DNA of 64,000 nt from Allium sativum. Lineage: Eukaryota; Streptophyta; Magnoliopsida; Asparagales; Amaryllidaceae. Positions 1-10,292 of the stretch are shown piece after piece (the first letter of the stretch is position 1; the number at the start of each line of letters is the position of its first letter). Below the pieces are notes generated by a model. It was not told where the DNA came from. It made no database searches and worked only from the letters and a program-made list of their open reading frames with translations. The stretch spans positions 128,845,993 through 128,909,992 of the forward strand of contig CM060912.1 of the NCBI GenBank assembly GCA_030737875.1, in the 5' to 3' direction. The translations under genes and the position numbers were made by a program.

Positions 1-111
1 AATTTTTATTCACAAAACGCAGAGCTGTAAACTGGTCAAAATGTGAGGGCCATTCTCACAACTACAACAAAAGGCTGGTGGAAACTTAAAACAAACAAAA
101 GCAAGCAAATT
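1..111. other. Non-coding flank downstream of the old transposon gene
   Basis: AT-rich sequence just past the stop codon of the minus-strand coding remnant that ends at 112. It would be its 3' untranslated region. I see no other feature here. Confidence 0.5.
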
Positions 112-1885
112 CTATTTCAGCTTCGAGGATGACTTCGGCTTCTCTGAATCCTCCTTGCTAGCATCAGAGATATCATGCTTTTTCCTTTTCTTCTTTTCTG
201 AAGGATGATCTTGTGGAGCACCAGAGGACTGAGATGCAAGCTGGGTGGTTATCGACTTAGAGAACTTTATGACCAGCCCAAAACCGAGGGCATCTACAGC
301 AAGTGATGATATATTTAAAGGCTCTTCCTCGGCTTTAACTTTCAAAAGCTCATCATTCTTAGCCTTTATCTTGGCTAAGGTCATGTTGTCATCTTTCTTA
401 GCCTCTTCCGTGATGGCGACATCTTCCTCTTCATCTCCGTCGTCACCATCAGTGTCCTTTAGAGCTCCAATTATCTCAGCATCTTTGGGGATGTTTTTGC
501 ATGGCGGTGTAATGGCCTTCTCAACCGTGTCAATCTCTATTTGCTCTTTTCCAATCCCTTCAGTTGGCTTGTCACCTACATCATGAGAAGCAACTGTTAT
601 TAAGTCAGGAGAAAATGCGGTCCTCTTGACTGTTTGCTCCACAATGCGGTGATAAGTTATAACATCTTTGACAAATTGTGGAGAGAATATGGAGATACCT
701 TCCACCGATTGTTCATCTGGAGCTGTAACAGAAACCTGAGCAGGTGGAAAAAAAGGAATCCCAGAAATTAGCGGGTCGTCGGGATTGTACTCCTCAACCC
801 CAGAATCCTTGAGTTCTACGGCTGAGCTTGAACATTCATCAACCTTTTTTTGCCTTTAAGCTTAAGCCTTTCCTCCTCCATAGATCCTTTAATTATACGA
901 CTCCCCTCTGCTAGCCTCTCAGGTTCCTCACCCCTGAGGTAAGTCTGCATTAGCTGATCCTCATCGACCGCCTTAACCTTTAAACGTTGCTTCTCACTTT
1001 CGACAATTTGATCCCATATATCAACTAGAGTGTTAGGATAATTCCTTATCCATGACTTGTCTCGGGTTCGAATTACCTGAGCGAAAAAGTCTATTAGCAA
1101 CTCATCAAACTCTTATATCTCTTGTTCAGCCGTGGCAAGTTTAGCAATAGCATCAGAGGCGGACTCGAGGGCTTCATTAGCGTGTCCTTCAGCGAGAGTT
1201 GCTCTTTCTTCAGCATGAGCAAACTTGTCCTTCAAACCTGCCATTTCCTTCTCCCATGCAGTTTTTTCCTCGGTAAAGTGAACATGCGACAGTTTCAACT
1301 CAGTGTTGGCAGATATAATGTCCTCTATCTCTTCCTCATAGCTATACGCTTCTTGCTATAGAAGTCAAGCTCGGTGTTAAAATGTTTTTCTGCTTCCTTA
1401 TATTGCTTCTTGTAGTTTTCAGCATCCCTCCAGGCCAAGGAGAGTTGAGCTTGGGTATCCTATAAATTTTTCTCAGCCCCATCTCTGGACTTAACATCAT
1501 ACTCATCCTTTTCCCGCGCATCCTTTACATCCACTTCCAGATGACGGATGACCTCGGAGAGTTTCTTGGCATGCTTCTTCATTGCTTTGTATTGTGTAGC
1601 TGTGTGGCCTACTTGGTCCACGACTTTTGTATCCTAATCATTGGGAACCGGTTGAAGATTTGGAACGAAGTGCATCTTTCCAAAATAGATTTCAGGGAGC
1701 TGCTCCTATAGACGCTCCAGCTTTGCTTGATTTTTAGTGGTAAGGACCACCAGCTGTGAAGTAGTAACGTCAATGTTGCGTTGTCCGGAAGGGACTAGAT
1801 CTTTTTTCCCCTATTCCAAACCTTTACTTGGGTCTTTATGCCTGTCCTTGGACTCATAATGCTTCTTGGAGGGTTTATCCTGAGG
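112..1885 (-). pseudogene. C-terminal part of a decayed gypsy-type transposon protein (coiled coil and charged tail)
   Basis: On the minus strand the reading frame resumes at the left edge of element 1 and runs to a stop at 112. It first gives a Lys/His-rich stretch, then a long heptad-like region rich in Glu, Lys and Ala (best between 1700 and 1110), then an acidic segment and a final Lys-rich tail (EKKKRKKHD near 190). The frame is broken by at least four TAG codons in 1885-1340, a TAA at 1113-1115 and frame changes. This layout (PF04195-like N-terminal block followed by coiled coil) is known from 'putative gypsy type transposon' proteins of plants. The same gene continues at 13617-15358 beyond element 1. 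Its function is unknown; it may be a Gag-like or accessory protein. The pieces and order are clear, the family name is an inference. Confidence 0.6.
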
Positions 1886-1890
1886 AGGGA
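1886..1890. repeat. Target-site duplication of element 1, left copy
   Basis: AGGGA directly before the TGAAAC start of the left LTR. The same five bases follow the right LTR at 13612-13616. Confidence 0.95.
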
Positions 1891-2622
1891 TGAAACACCC
1901 CACCTCCGTTAGGGTCACTCTCAAAGGGAATGCCCTAATTTTGGTGGAGGTTTATAAGTACAAGTCACAGATATACAAGACAGATATAAGAACACGTATT
2001 TGTAAACAGCGGAAGAACAACAACTTTTTATTTCATAAAATCAAATACGTGTTACAAAACATCACCATGATTGTCTTACATCCTTTCAAAAACATAACAT
2101 AACATTTTTCATAATCTGTCTTGAGTACATTATTTAAAGAAGCATAAATAAAACATGGATAAACTGCAAAAGCCCCATAGTGGATTGTCCAAAGCCATAG
2201 TTCAAAACAGGAAAGTCCAAGCAATACATTTCTCTTCTTCTTCAAGCTGGATGGTAAGGCTGGTCACGCTGTTGTGTTCCCTCCCTGAGGACCTGGGGGG
2301 GGGGGGGAAACGGAAGAAAGAAGACGAAAGAAAAGTAGAGTCAGACATAAAGCCTGAGTAAGTCTAGTACTATTTTGTCTATGAATAAAGAACTGGGTAT
2401 GATAAGTATAAACAAGAAGTGGGCAAGCACTATAAACTTGGTTAAGTTGTCTAGGGTCGAATATACTATCGTACCCCATGTTAATCTCTGAACCCATATA
2501 AACTAGTTTCCAATTTGCACCCCATAATCAGGGTGATGTGACCCATGCTATGATGATCGGCTCCTACTCGCATAGTTACATGTGTCTTACGGCCCCCGAT
2601 GTTGTAGTTACCTATGCTGGTC

Positions 2623-2653
2623 CCACCATGGGGTGTATCAAGTCCCATAGTGG
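2623..2653 (-). ncRNA. Hairpin with GTATCA loop (element 1, 3' LTR)
   Basis: CCACCATGGG pairs with CCCATAGTGG across a loop containing GTGTATCA. The stem sequence differs but still pairs in element 3 (TGGGG/CCCCA) and in the 21413 solo LTR (TAGGA/TCCTA), while the GTATCA loop stays the same. It lies in the transcribed part of the LTR. Confidence 0.5.
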
Positions 2654-3051
2654 CAACCCGACACAACCTTAGAGTGCACAGGTATGCTACTGGTGTCCAG
2701 TGCCTTATTTTTCTGCGCCGGAGTGTGTGCACGTCCGCACTCCGTTAGAACCTACACTGCTACACCACCGCCGTCGCTTTGACCTCTTACAATCAGCCCA
2801 GTAATCGTGCCCCACCCTGCCTAGTTTCAGGGTATCCTGAGACACCTTTTAGGGTTACTGCTGAAAAGGGTCCCCCGTTACTAGGTTTTCTATCTCTAGC
2901 CAACATGCTAAGTTGGTTAAGTGTTTTCTAACCTAACCCCCACCAGTCCGTTTAGTTTAGCATGTTCCATTTTGATTAAGTCTTTAGTTTACTTAATCCT
3001 AACAATCCTGACTCAGCCTTAATTGTCTTACTAAGGCCCTGACCTCTCACA

Positions 3052-3233
3052 TTAGACAGGTATTGTTGTGGCTGCCTGTTGCCAGTTGGTTCCGGGCAGT
3101 CTTACGCCACAACTCAGTCTAACCTCGGGTCCTTATTGGGCTCCATGTTTAACCTCCCACATTGGATAGGTATTGTTGTGACTACTGGACAGCCGGGCGG
3201 TTCCGGGCAGGTTTACATCACAACTCAATCCAA
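3052..3233 (-). ncRNA. Tandem stem-loops H1 and H2 (element 1, 3' LTR)
   Basis: Two imperfect copies of a hairpin, 3052-3122 and 3162-3233. H1 arms: TTAGAC/GTCTAA outside and TTGTGGC/GCCACAA inside. H2 arms: TTGGAT/ATCCAA and TTGTGA/TCACAA. Arm sequences change in pairs between copies and families, and the GC-rich apical part (GGTTCCGGGCAG) is conserved. This suggests selection for structure. Confidence 0.6.
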
Positions 3234-4607
3234 CCTCGGGTTAAACACATCGTATTTTCTACATTTACATATTTTGTCATTCTTCTTTATTTCTTATATG
3301 TGAATATTTGTGGCCCATTATTAAGTTAATGGTGTAAAGGTTACACCAATCATGGGCCCAACCCATACTTGAATTTGGGCCCTTCTATTTTATATTTTCA
3401 TTCATTAATTAATTTTAACCCAACGTTATTTTCCGCCGTTTTACACGTCCGTTTATATATATATATATTGGGCTTAGCCTTTTAAAGCCCAATTTAGCCA
3501 TGCGAAAAGGGGAGGCTTATGGCGTGATTACATACACAAAAAGGGGAAGGTGAGCGTATGAACTTGCAATATGACGTTGGGAATACAAAATAGAAACTGG
3601 TGTACTTGCATAGTAGTGACATATACTTTGGTCATAAAACATAGGTGACATGAATCAAAGCATGTGAACTTGTAATTGAGATATCATTATTGTCACATGA
3701 ACCTATATTTTTATTTAGGCATAATGTCAAACATAAGCATGGCATAAATATTTCTAGCATAAGCATGGCATAATGTCAAACATAAGCATGGCATAAATAT
3801 CTCTAACATAAGCATGGCATAATGTCAAACATGAACATGGCAAAATGTCAAACATAAGCATGGCATAAGTATTTGTTCACATGACCACGGCATAAATATT
3901 TCTAACATGAAATCAAGACTTTTACTTTGGTCATGTAAACTTGCAAAAAGGGATTTTTGAACCTAACCTAGCTAGGTACCCCATATGTCATCATAAAATT
4001 CTTGTAAACAAGATAGACCTAATCATGGTTGCCAAATATCAATCATAGCCTAGCCATATTCATAAGTTTGCAAATAGGTTTTCTAGTACAAAAGCATGGC
4101 TTAATACATAATGCCAAATTCTCAACATAATTTCATATGGATAATAACCAAACTTGTTCCAATTACTCACAAAATGATTTATGCACAAAAATATACATCA
4201 TGGTGGCATAGAAGCAAACCCCAAACTTGCATGAATTTAAATCAACTACATACATGTAGCTTCAACATGGATTACATAATTTGCGAAATATTCCAAACGT
4301 ATACTTGCATAGAACTACCGCATGTAGTTCTTTATAATGAATAACATAATTCATAAATATCCAAACGTATATAATATTTCAAATTGATAAGAACGCACAA
4401 ATATGAATTAGTTTATTGCCACAATTCAAGCATACAAACCAACACAATTGTTTATTCATACCAAAGTAATACTCTACTTACAATGGTGTGATGAATTCTC
4501 TAATTTAGGGATTGAAGACGCAAATTCCTTTGTTGAATTGATTTGTTTAGGTTGCTTTAAGCTTTAGAATCTTCCTCCTAATCCTCTCTCCAATTTGGTG
4601 GCTACTC

Positions 4608-4628
4608 CTAGTCGTTCCTCAGCAACAT
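4608..4628 (-). CDS. Minimal upstream ORF in LTR exon 1 (element 1, 3' LTR)
   Basis: Six codons plus stop (M-L-L-R-N-D) with the start in a GCCGCCATG context, in the short exon between the TATA box and the putative 5' splice site. Elements 2 and 3 and two solo LTRs have similar tiny ORFs at the same place. Translation is unproven. Confidence 0.3.
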   Translation of the reverse strand: MLLRND

Positions 4629-4681
4629 GGCGGCTATGATCTTATTTTTGAATGAATAGATTAGGGTTTAGTCTAGGGTTG

Positions 4682-4690
4682 TTTATATAG
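4682..4690 (-). promoter_or_regulatory. TATA box of element 1 (3' LTR copy)
   Basis: CTATATAAA in element sense, about 520 bp from the LTR start, followed by exon-1 sequence and a splice-donor motif about 200 bp downstream. Confidence 0.6.
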
Positions 4691-4868
4691 AGGTTAGGAA
4701 CTGATTAGGACCCTTGATGTTGCCTGGATTGATCGTAGCCATTCATTCGATAGAGAGACCAGTTAAAACTTGCCACCTAGCCCTAGTGACAAAGCAGACC
4801 ACAGAAAATCGACCACATAGAGAATAGGCCAGCCGGGTTAGACTGGGCTCGACCTGGGTCTGGACCAG

Positions 4869-4941
4869 GTCGACACCCCTGTCGACAGCCCTGTCGACAG
4901 GCCTGTCGACCTGGTTAGACCAGGTCGACAGCCCAGTCGAC
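4869..4941. promoter_or_regulatory. GTCGAC cluster in U3 (element 1, 3' LTR)
   Basis: Six GTCGAC palindromes in 73 bp, about 180 bp upstream of the TATA box. Equivalent clusters lie at the same place in elements 2 and 3 and in the 21413 solo LTR. Confidence 0.5.
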
Positions 4942-5212
4942 TTGGTGGGTCAGGCGGGTGTTTATCCGCCCTGGCCCATTGGGCCCGATTTTTAATTATT
5001 TTATTCTGTTTGAATTTTAAATTTAATTCAAAAACTTCCGAAGGCCATATCTTCTTCATACGGACTCCGTTTTTCGAAAACTCGGACTCTACTTCGCGTA
5101 TTTTTCCGAGACGAACGCAATGGCTTATCCCGTTTCCCTTAGTTCTTTGATTTCAAATTAATTATACTTTAATTTGTTAATTTCACAGTTATAGAATTTT
5201 CGGGGTGTTACA

Positions 5213-5226
5213 TTCTCCCCCACTTA
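5213..5226 (-). other. Polypurine tract of element 1
   Basis: In element sense TAAGTGGGGGAGAA directly abuts the 3' LTR (TGTAAC...). It is the expected primer for plus-strand DNA synthesis. The same place in elements 2, 3 and 4 also holds a purine run. Confidence 0.85.
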
Positions 5227-5767
5227 AAAGGATTTCGTCCCCGAAATCTTCAAGTTAGGAGGAATGTATATCCTAACATCCAATCATCCATCTACTCATC
5301 CATCAAACACGAGCATCCATTGTCCTTAAAAGACTTCTAATGCTTCATGATCATATGCGAAGTGTGTGTATATGAACTTATCTAATGCAAAATCAGGCGG
5401 TCTACTGATTCAGTTGACCTCCTTAATGCGGATTATGTAAGTGCCACGAATCCATCATGTATGCAAATTTTTCCTATTCATGATTCTACATGAGTGCACA
5501 ATCATTCAATACAAATGCAGCATCCACATGACAACACATAAAAATTCAACCATATACGAATGCAAACATATATGCATATGCAATATGAAGTGACTGAGCT
5601 GATCTAAAACCTAAATTGTGTGTGTATATGCAACCACGAGCAACCACTAGCAATCACTTGCAACCATCATACATAACATGTTTCAACTACATGTTTCCAT
5701 CCAAAAAGATTCTACCTAAAAGATACGGTCGAGGAAATATACCTAAAAAGATAGATAAAAACGCAAC
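5227..5767 (-). other. 3' untranslated region of element 1
   Basis: About 540 bp without coding sequence between the polyprotein stop and the polypurine tract. It is clearly alike in elements 2 and 3 (28919-29467, 53404-53990), including an ATTTCGGGGACGAAAT-type block beside the purine tract. Confidence 0.7.
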
Positions 5768-6709
5768 TTAAGGAAAAGGAAAGATCAAGGATGTACCCTC
5801 GAATAGAAAAGGGTAGGCTGTACGGATTCTAGCTTCAGTTTCCCAAGTCGCGTCTCCCTCGGCGTCGCTCCACTGAACTTTGACGAGCTTGACTTCGCGG
5901 TTGCGTAGCTTCTTCACTTCCGTTCCTAAGATGCGGGTTGGAACTTTTCTTATGGTTGCTTCGCGTTCCACTTCGGCCTCTTCGAGTATATTTGGCTCTA
6001 CCACTTCAGCAGACTCATGTAGACATTTTCGGAGATGTGAAACGTGAAAAACGTTGTGGACTCCAGCCAACTTCTCGGGTAGCTCTAATCTATAGGCCAT
6101 TTTCCCAATTTTCTCGATGATAGGGAATGGTCCTACGAACCTTGGTGCTAGCTTTCCTGTGGTTCCAAAGCGAATAACGTTTCTTAGCGGTGATACCTTG
6201 AGAAAAACTCTGTCTCCAACCTCGAATTCAAGGTCGGTCCTCCTCTTGTCGGCATAGGACTTTTGTCTGTCTTGGGCCGTCTTCATCCTTCTTCGTATCA
6301 AGTCTACTTTCTCTGAAGTCTCTCGGATCATATCTGGTCCAAGTATGAGCTTATCAGTAGACTCCCACCAACAAGTGGGCGATCGGCACGGTCTTCCATA
6401 TAAAGCTTCGAAGGGCGCCATTTCGATGGTTGCTTGATAGCTGTTGTTGTAGGCAAATTCCACCAAAGGAAGGTGGTCTTCCCATGTCCCTCCGAAGTCA
6501 AGGACGCATAGTCTTAAAAGGTCTTCCAAAACTCTGTTCACTCTCTCTGTTTGGCCGTCGGTTTGGGGATGATAGGCTGTGCTCAAGCATAACTGCGTTC
6601 CTACTGCTTCTTGCAGACTCCACCAAAACTCACTGGTGAAGATGGGGTCTCGATCACTAACAATGCTAGATGGTATTCCATGGAGTCGAACGATTTCTTT
6701 GAGGTAAAG
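5768..6709 (-). pseudogene. Integrase C-terminal half and chromodomain of element 1
   Basis: Same frame as the upstream pol segment, separated only by the TAA at 6710-6712. It starts with the integrase core around the second catalytic Asp (SDRDPIFTS) and the catalytic Glu in [11 protein letters not shown]. It continues with the [19 protein letters not shown] segment and [12 protein letters not shown], the usual gypsy integrase C-terminal domain. The last ~50 residues ([11 protein letters not shown]...[13 protein letters not shown]) look like a chromodomain, which in chromoviruses guides insertion to particular chromatin. The frame is open from 6709 to its natural stop at 5768. An internal Met at 6586 could start a 272-residue piece, but that would lack the first catalytic residues. 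Element 2 has a Ser codon (TCT) at the stop position, so this is damage to this copy. Confidence 0.9.
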
Positions 6710-8986
6710 TTATGCTAGGGATGAGGCAGTTCTTTTACTTTTGACAGGTAAAAAGTGGGCGCTTTTAGTAAGCCTATCCACTATTACCCAAATGCTAGTG
6801 TTGCCTCTCCTAGACCTAGGCAGCCCATCGATGAAGTCCATTGAGATGCTATCCCACTTCCACTGTGGGACCTCCAGAGGATGTAGTAGTCCGCCAGGCT
6901 TTTTCTGTTCCGCCTTAACCTGTTGGCACACCATACACTTAGAAATGAACTCTGCCACGTCCTTTTTCATGTCGTTCCAGATCCTTTTTATGTCTTTGTA
7001 CATTTTATCTCCGCCTGGGTGTATCGTCATCTTGGAGTGATGTGCTTCCTCGAGAACCTTCTTTATTAAATCTTTTGTCTGTGGGACGCATAGTCTTCCG
7101 TCTCGCCTTAGCAAACCCTTATCGTCGATGGAGTATCTGTTGAGGTGACTTGAAGTCTCACCCCTAATTAGCCTATCAATTATTTCCACAAGCTGAGGGT
7201 CTTCGCGTTGTGCTGTCCCTACTGAATCCACTAAAGTCGGGCGCACTTCGAGAGATGCAAGCAAGCCTGGTACGAAATCGGAGGAAGGCCTAAAGTCGAA
7301 ACTGGCTATAAACTCTAGGCTTTGTCTTTCAACAAATAACGGGCTTAGGGTCAATTTCTTTCGGCTCAACGCGTCTGCTACTACGTTGCCTTTGCCCGGA
7401 GTGTAGGAGATTTCGAAATCATACGAGGCAAGGAACTCCATCCATCTTTGTTGCCTCAAGTTAAGATCCTTCTGCGAGAAAAGATATTTCAACGATTTAT
7501 GGTCAGTGTAAAGTTCGAACTTCTCACCTAGGAGATAGTGTCGCCAAGACTTGAGTGCAAAGACGATGGCGGCTAACTCAAGATCGTGGGTTGGGTAGTT
7601 CTTTTCGTGCACTTTCAACTGCCTCCCGCCATAAGCTACTACCCTTCCTTCTTGCAATAAGACGACGCCTAGCCCTGTCCCACATGCATCCGTATAGACA
7701 GTGAACATCTTGCTCCCATCTGGCAGCGTCAAAACTGGGGCTGTTGTAAGAGCCCTTTTCAGTCGTTGGAAAGCAAACTCGCAATCCAAATCCCAATTGA
7801 ACACTAGATTCTTCTTAGTTAATTTCATGAGCGGCGCTGAGATTTTCGCAAAATCCCTTATGAATTTTCGATAGAAACCTGCTAGTCCTAGGAAGCTTCG
7901 GACCTCAGTCGCATTCCTTGGTGTCTTCCAATCTTGTACCGCCACTACCTTCGCAGGGTCCACTGCTAACCCTTGTTTGGATACTATGCGCCCAAGGAAC
8001 CTCACTTCTTCTCTCCAAAAGTGGCATTTGGAGAATTTGGCTTTTAGTTGATGGACTCGCAAAGTTTCCATGATTGCCCTTAAGTGCTGAGCATGTTCCT
8101 CTTCACTTTTTGAGAAGATAAGGATATCATCTACGAAGACCACTACGAATTTGTTGAGGAAATCTCTAAATACCCTACTCATCAGGTCCATGAAGTAAGC
8201 AGGTGCATTTGTCAAGCCGAAAGGCATGACAAGCCATTCAAAGAAACCGTCTGGGGTTCTGAACGCCGTTTTATCGATGCTATCTTCAGCCACCCTTAGC
8301 TGATGAAAACCGGTTGCTAAATCGAGTTGGGAGAAAACAGACGCTCCTACAGGCTGTTCAAACAAATCGTCAATTCTAGGGAGAGGGTGCCTATTCTTTT
8401 TCGTTAGCTTGTTGAGCTCCCTATAGTCAACACATAGACGGAGTGAACCATCCGCCTTTGTAGCGAACACCACTGGAGCGCCCCATTCTGAAATGCTCCT
8501 CCTAATGAACCCCTTCTCTAGAAGCTCTTTAATCTGTTTACTGAGCTCTTTCCTTTCTCGTGGAGCCATATGTCTAACGGGCAACGCAACGGGCTTTGCA
8601 TTATCTACAAGATATATGCGGAAGTCTATTTCCCGCTTCGGAGGCAAGCCCTTCACCTCTTCAAAGACATCCGGATATTCCCGGACCACTCTAACTGATT
8701 GCAAATTTTCAACAGAGGCATCTAGCGATTCAAGATAACTAAGCATAACCGCATACGAGGGATTACAAGAAATTTCCAAAGTATTACCGAGTTGGGTTAG
8801 GAGCCTAACAACCCTTTTCTCACAATCAAGGATGGCCCCATTACTGGATAGCCAATCCATACCCAAAATCAAACCATACCCCGAAAAGCCCAAAACAAAG
8901 GCACTACACTGAAATTCTACACTTAGAATAGAAATTTTCAATCCCACACAGATCATAGACAAATGAGCTGGGCCCCCAATTGGGTT
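6710..8986 (-). pseudogene. pol: Pol of element 1: reverse transcriptase, RNase H, integrase N-terminal half
   Basis: The frame runs from just after the TGA at 8987-8989 to the TAA at 6710-6712. Counting from the Met at 8962, RT spans about residues 120-330, with LDLATGFHQ (Asp 214) and the FVDDI box (277-279). RNase H follows at about 420-535, with the acidic residues YTDACGTG (425), Glu 462, YTDHKS (487) and ADALS (530). The integrase zinc domain is H641, H648, C676, C679, and the first catalytic Asp of the core is in SMDFIDGLP (709). All RT and RNase H catalytic residues are present. Relative to element 2, six bases (two residues, the Phe pair before Trp) are missing in the zinc domain near 6980. 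The frame is otherwise clean, so damage is limited to the two stops. Confidence 0.95.
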
Positions 8987-10108
8987 TCAAACAATTAAGG
9001 GGTCCTCTACCATACTAGTTTTTAGGTGCAGAGATTCTACTAAAGCAGACGAGATAAAGGAGTGTGATGCGCCAGAATCAAATAAAGTGCGAACGGGGTG
9101 ATCATAAAGATAAACTACACTTTCTACAGAAGTATTTATACCTCGCTGTTGCAGAGGTGGCGCTTCTAGCACATGGACCTGTGCCCCTGGGGTGGATCCA
9201 GCCCTCTGCCCCTGTCCTCGTTTCTTTGGGCAGTCCTTAGCCCTATGGCCTGTCTCACCGCAAGAAAAGCACCCACCATTTTCCTTGGCCTTCTTTTTCC
9301 GGCAGTCCTTTACTAAGTGCCCCACTTTGCCACATAAATTGCACTTCCTCTTCTCTTTGTTGCCTTTCCCGCCCTTCTTAAAGTCTGTCTTCTTGGGCTG
9401 CAAACCCTCTTTCTTCTTGCCCTTATCCTCTTCATTCAGCAATGCCATTTGCACCAACCTTTCATACGTGGCTCCCATGGGTATATGGGTCATGGCCAAA
9501 CTGTGTAATGGCTCATTCAACCCTTTGACGAAACAGAGAGCCTTCTTATGCGGGGTGTTGACTAGGTCAAGCCCAAACCTAGCCAGCTCGTCGAACTGAT
9601 TCACATACTCTCTGACTGTCTTGTCCCCTTGCTTAAGAAATAAGAATTTTTCCAACTGCAAACTTCTTTCTGCATCTGAGAGAAATTTGGTCTCAAACCT
9701 TGCCCTAAAGTCCTCCCATGTCTCCACTGGTCTTTCAGCATTAGTGACTTCCCACCAGTAGGAAGCCTCGCCCTTCAATAGCCACACTGCCAACTGTACT
9801 TTTTGTCTATCTTCTACCTCAAAGATGATGAATAGGTCCTCCGTTTCTTTCAGCCAATTTCTAGCTGCTACGAAGGACTCAGTTCCATGGAAATCCCTTC
9901 CTCCCATAGCTTTAAAATCTTTGCATATCTTAGCGAATGTGTTTCCCCGAGGAGGAGGTGGAGGAAAAGGTGCTGCCGCAGCTGGATGATTTCCTTCCGC
10001 TGGGGGAGGAGGAACGGTAGGACCTGGCTGAGTGGCCCTTGCTTCTAAGAATCGTCTAAACCAACCAGGTATTGGCACCCCTTCCGGCAAGTTAAGATCT
10101 TGGGACAT
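8987..10108 (-). CDS. gag: Gag-protease of element 1
   Basis: 373 codons from an ATG at 10108 to a TGA at 8987-8989. The N-terminus is Pro-rich. A retrotransposon Gag capsid region follows (about 65-245; WWEVTNAERPVETWEDFRARF). Next come a Lys-rich stretch and two CCHC zinc knuckles (CNLCGKVGHLVKDC and CFSCGETGHRAKDC), which bind the RNA genome. The aspartic protease motif DSGAS lies at about residue 344. The ORF ends early in the protease. In element 2 the codon at the TGA position is TCA and in element 3 the frame also reads through, so Gag and Pol were one polyprotein. The start lies about 170 bp after the primer-binding site and agrees with the start in element 2. Confidence 0.9.
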   Translation of the reverse strand: MSQDLNLPEGVPIPGWFRRFLEARATQPGPTVPPPPAEGNHPAAAAPFPPPPPRGNTFAKICKDFKAMGGRDFHGTESFVAARNWLKETEDLFIIFEVEDRQKVQLAVWLLKGEASYWWEVTNAERPVETWEDFRARFETKFLSDAERSLQLEKFLFLKQGDKTVREYVNQFDELARFGLDLVNTPHKKALCFVKGLNEPLHSLAMTHIPMGATYERLVQMALLNEEDKGKKKEGLQPKKTDFKKGGKGNKEKRKCNLCGKVGHLVKDCRKKKAKENGGCFSCGETGHRAKDCPKKRGQGQRAGSTPGAQVHVLEAPPLQQRGINTSVESVVYLYDHPVRTLFDSGASHSFISSALVESLHLKTSMVEDPLIV

Positions 10109-10280
10109 GCTGAAACAAAAAGGATAGATTCAAAACGAAGGATAAGAGATAGTTCCTATGGCTTTGGGGAGTGGACTTTGCCTTTTAGAATAAAATAATA
10201 TTTTCTTTTAAAAATGCTTCTTTAAATTTCCTTTTTGAAAGTAATTTTTCAAAACTTTTTATCTTATCTGGTAAACCTAT

Positions 10281-10292
10281 GCTCTGATACCA
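10281..10292 (-). other. Primer-binding site of element 1
   Basis: In element sense TGGTATCAGAGC, two bases from the 5' LTR. It is complementary to the 3' end of plant initiator tRNA-Met, which primes reverse transcription. The 170 bp from here to the gag ATG at 10108 is non-coding leader. Confidence 0.95.

Larger units (their letters stand above)
2295..4481 (-). other. Putative leader intron in 3' LTR of element 1
   Basis: In element sense the sequence at 4486-4476 reads CATT|GTAAGT, a perfect plant 5' splice site. At 2344-2295 it reads CTGAC (branch-point-like, about 46 nt upstream), then a long pyrimidine run ending CAG|GT. The interval is 2187 nt. The same donor and acceptor occur in element 2, element 3 and the 21413 solo LTR. 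In this 3' LTR copy the intron would not serve the element's own leader. Confidence 0.45.
1891..5212 (-). repeat. 3' LTR of element 1
   Basis: 3322 bp, starting TGAAACACCCC and ending GGTGTTACA on the plus strand. It is nearly identical to 10295-13611. In element orientation U3 runs from 5212 to about 4690, where the TATA box CTATATAAA lies at 4690-4682. A poly-G run at 2297-2310 is longer than in the other LTR, which suggests slippage. A U3 block at about 5036-5140 (Lys/Cys-free, CpG-containing) is also found in elements 2 and 3. Short CATAAGCATGGCATAA-like units repeat at about 3715-3900. Confidence 0.95.

Noticed and set aside
2481..2732. 83-residue ORF repeated in both LTRs of element 1, and similar LTR ORFs
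   Set aside because: It crosses the hairpin regions and is not kept as an ORF in elements 2 and 3; the conserved signal is RNA structure, not protein.
8987..8989. Programmed read-through at a TGA between Gag-protease and RT
   Set aside because: Elements 2 and 3 have sense codons there, and element 1 has a second, unrelated stop in integrase. Plain nonsense mutation is simpler.
10281..10292. tRNA gene at the TGGTATCAGAGC sites
   Set aside because: Only the 3' end complement is present, placed as a primer site next to an LTR; there is no cloverleaf.
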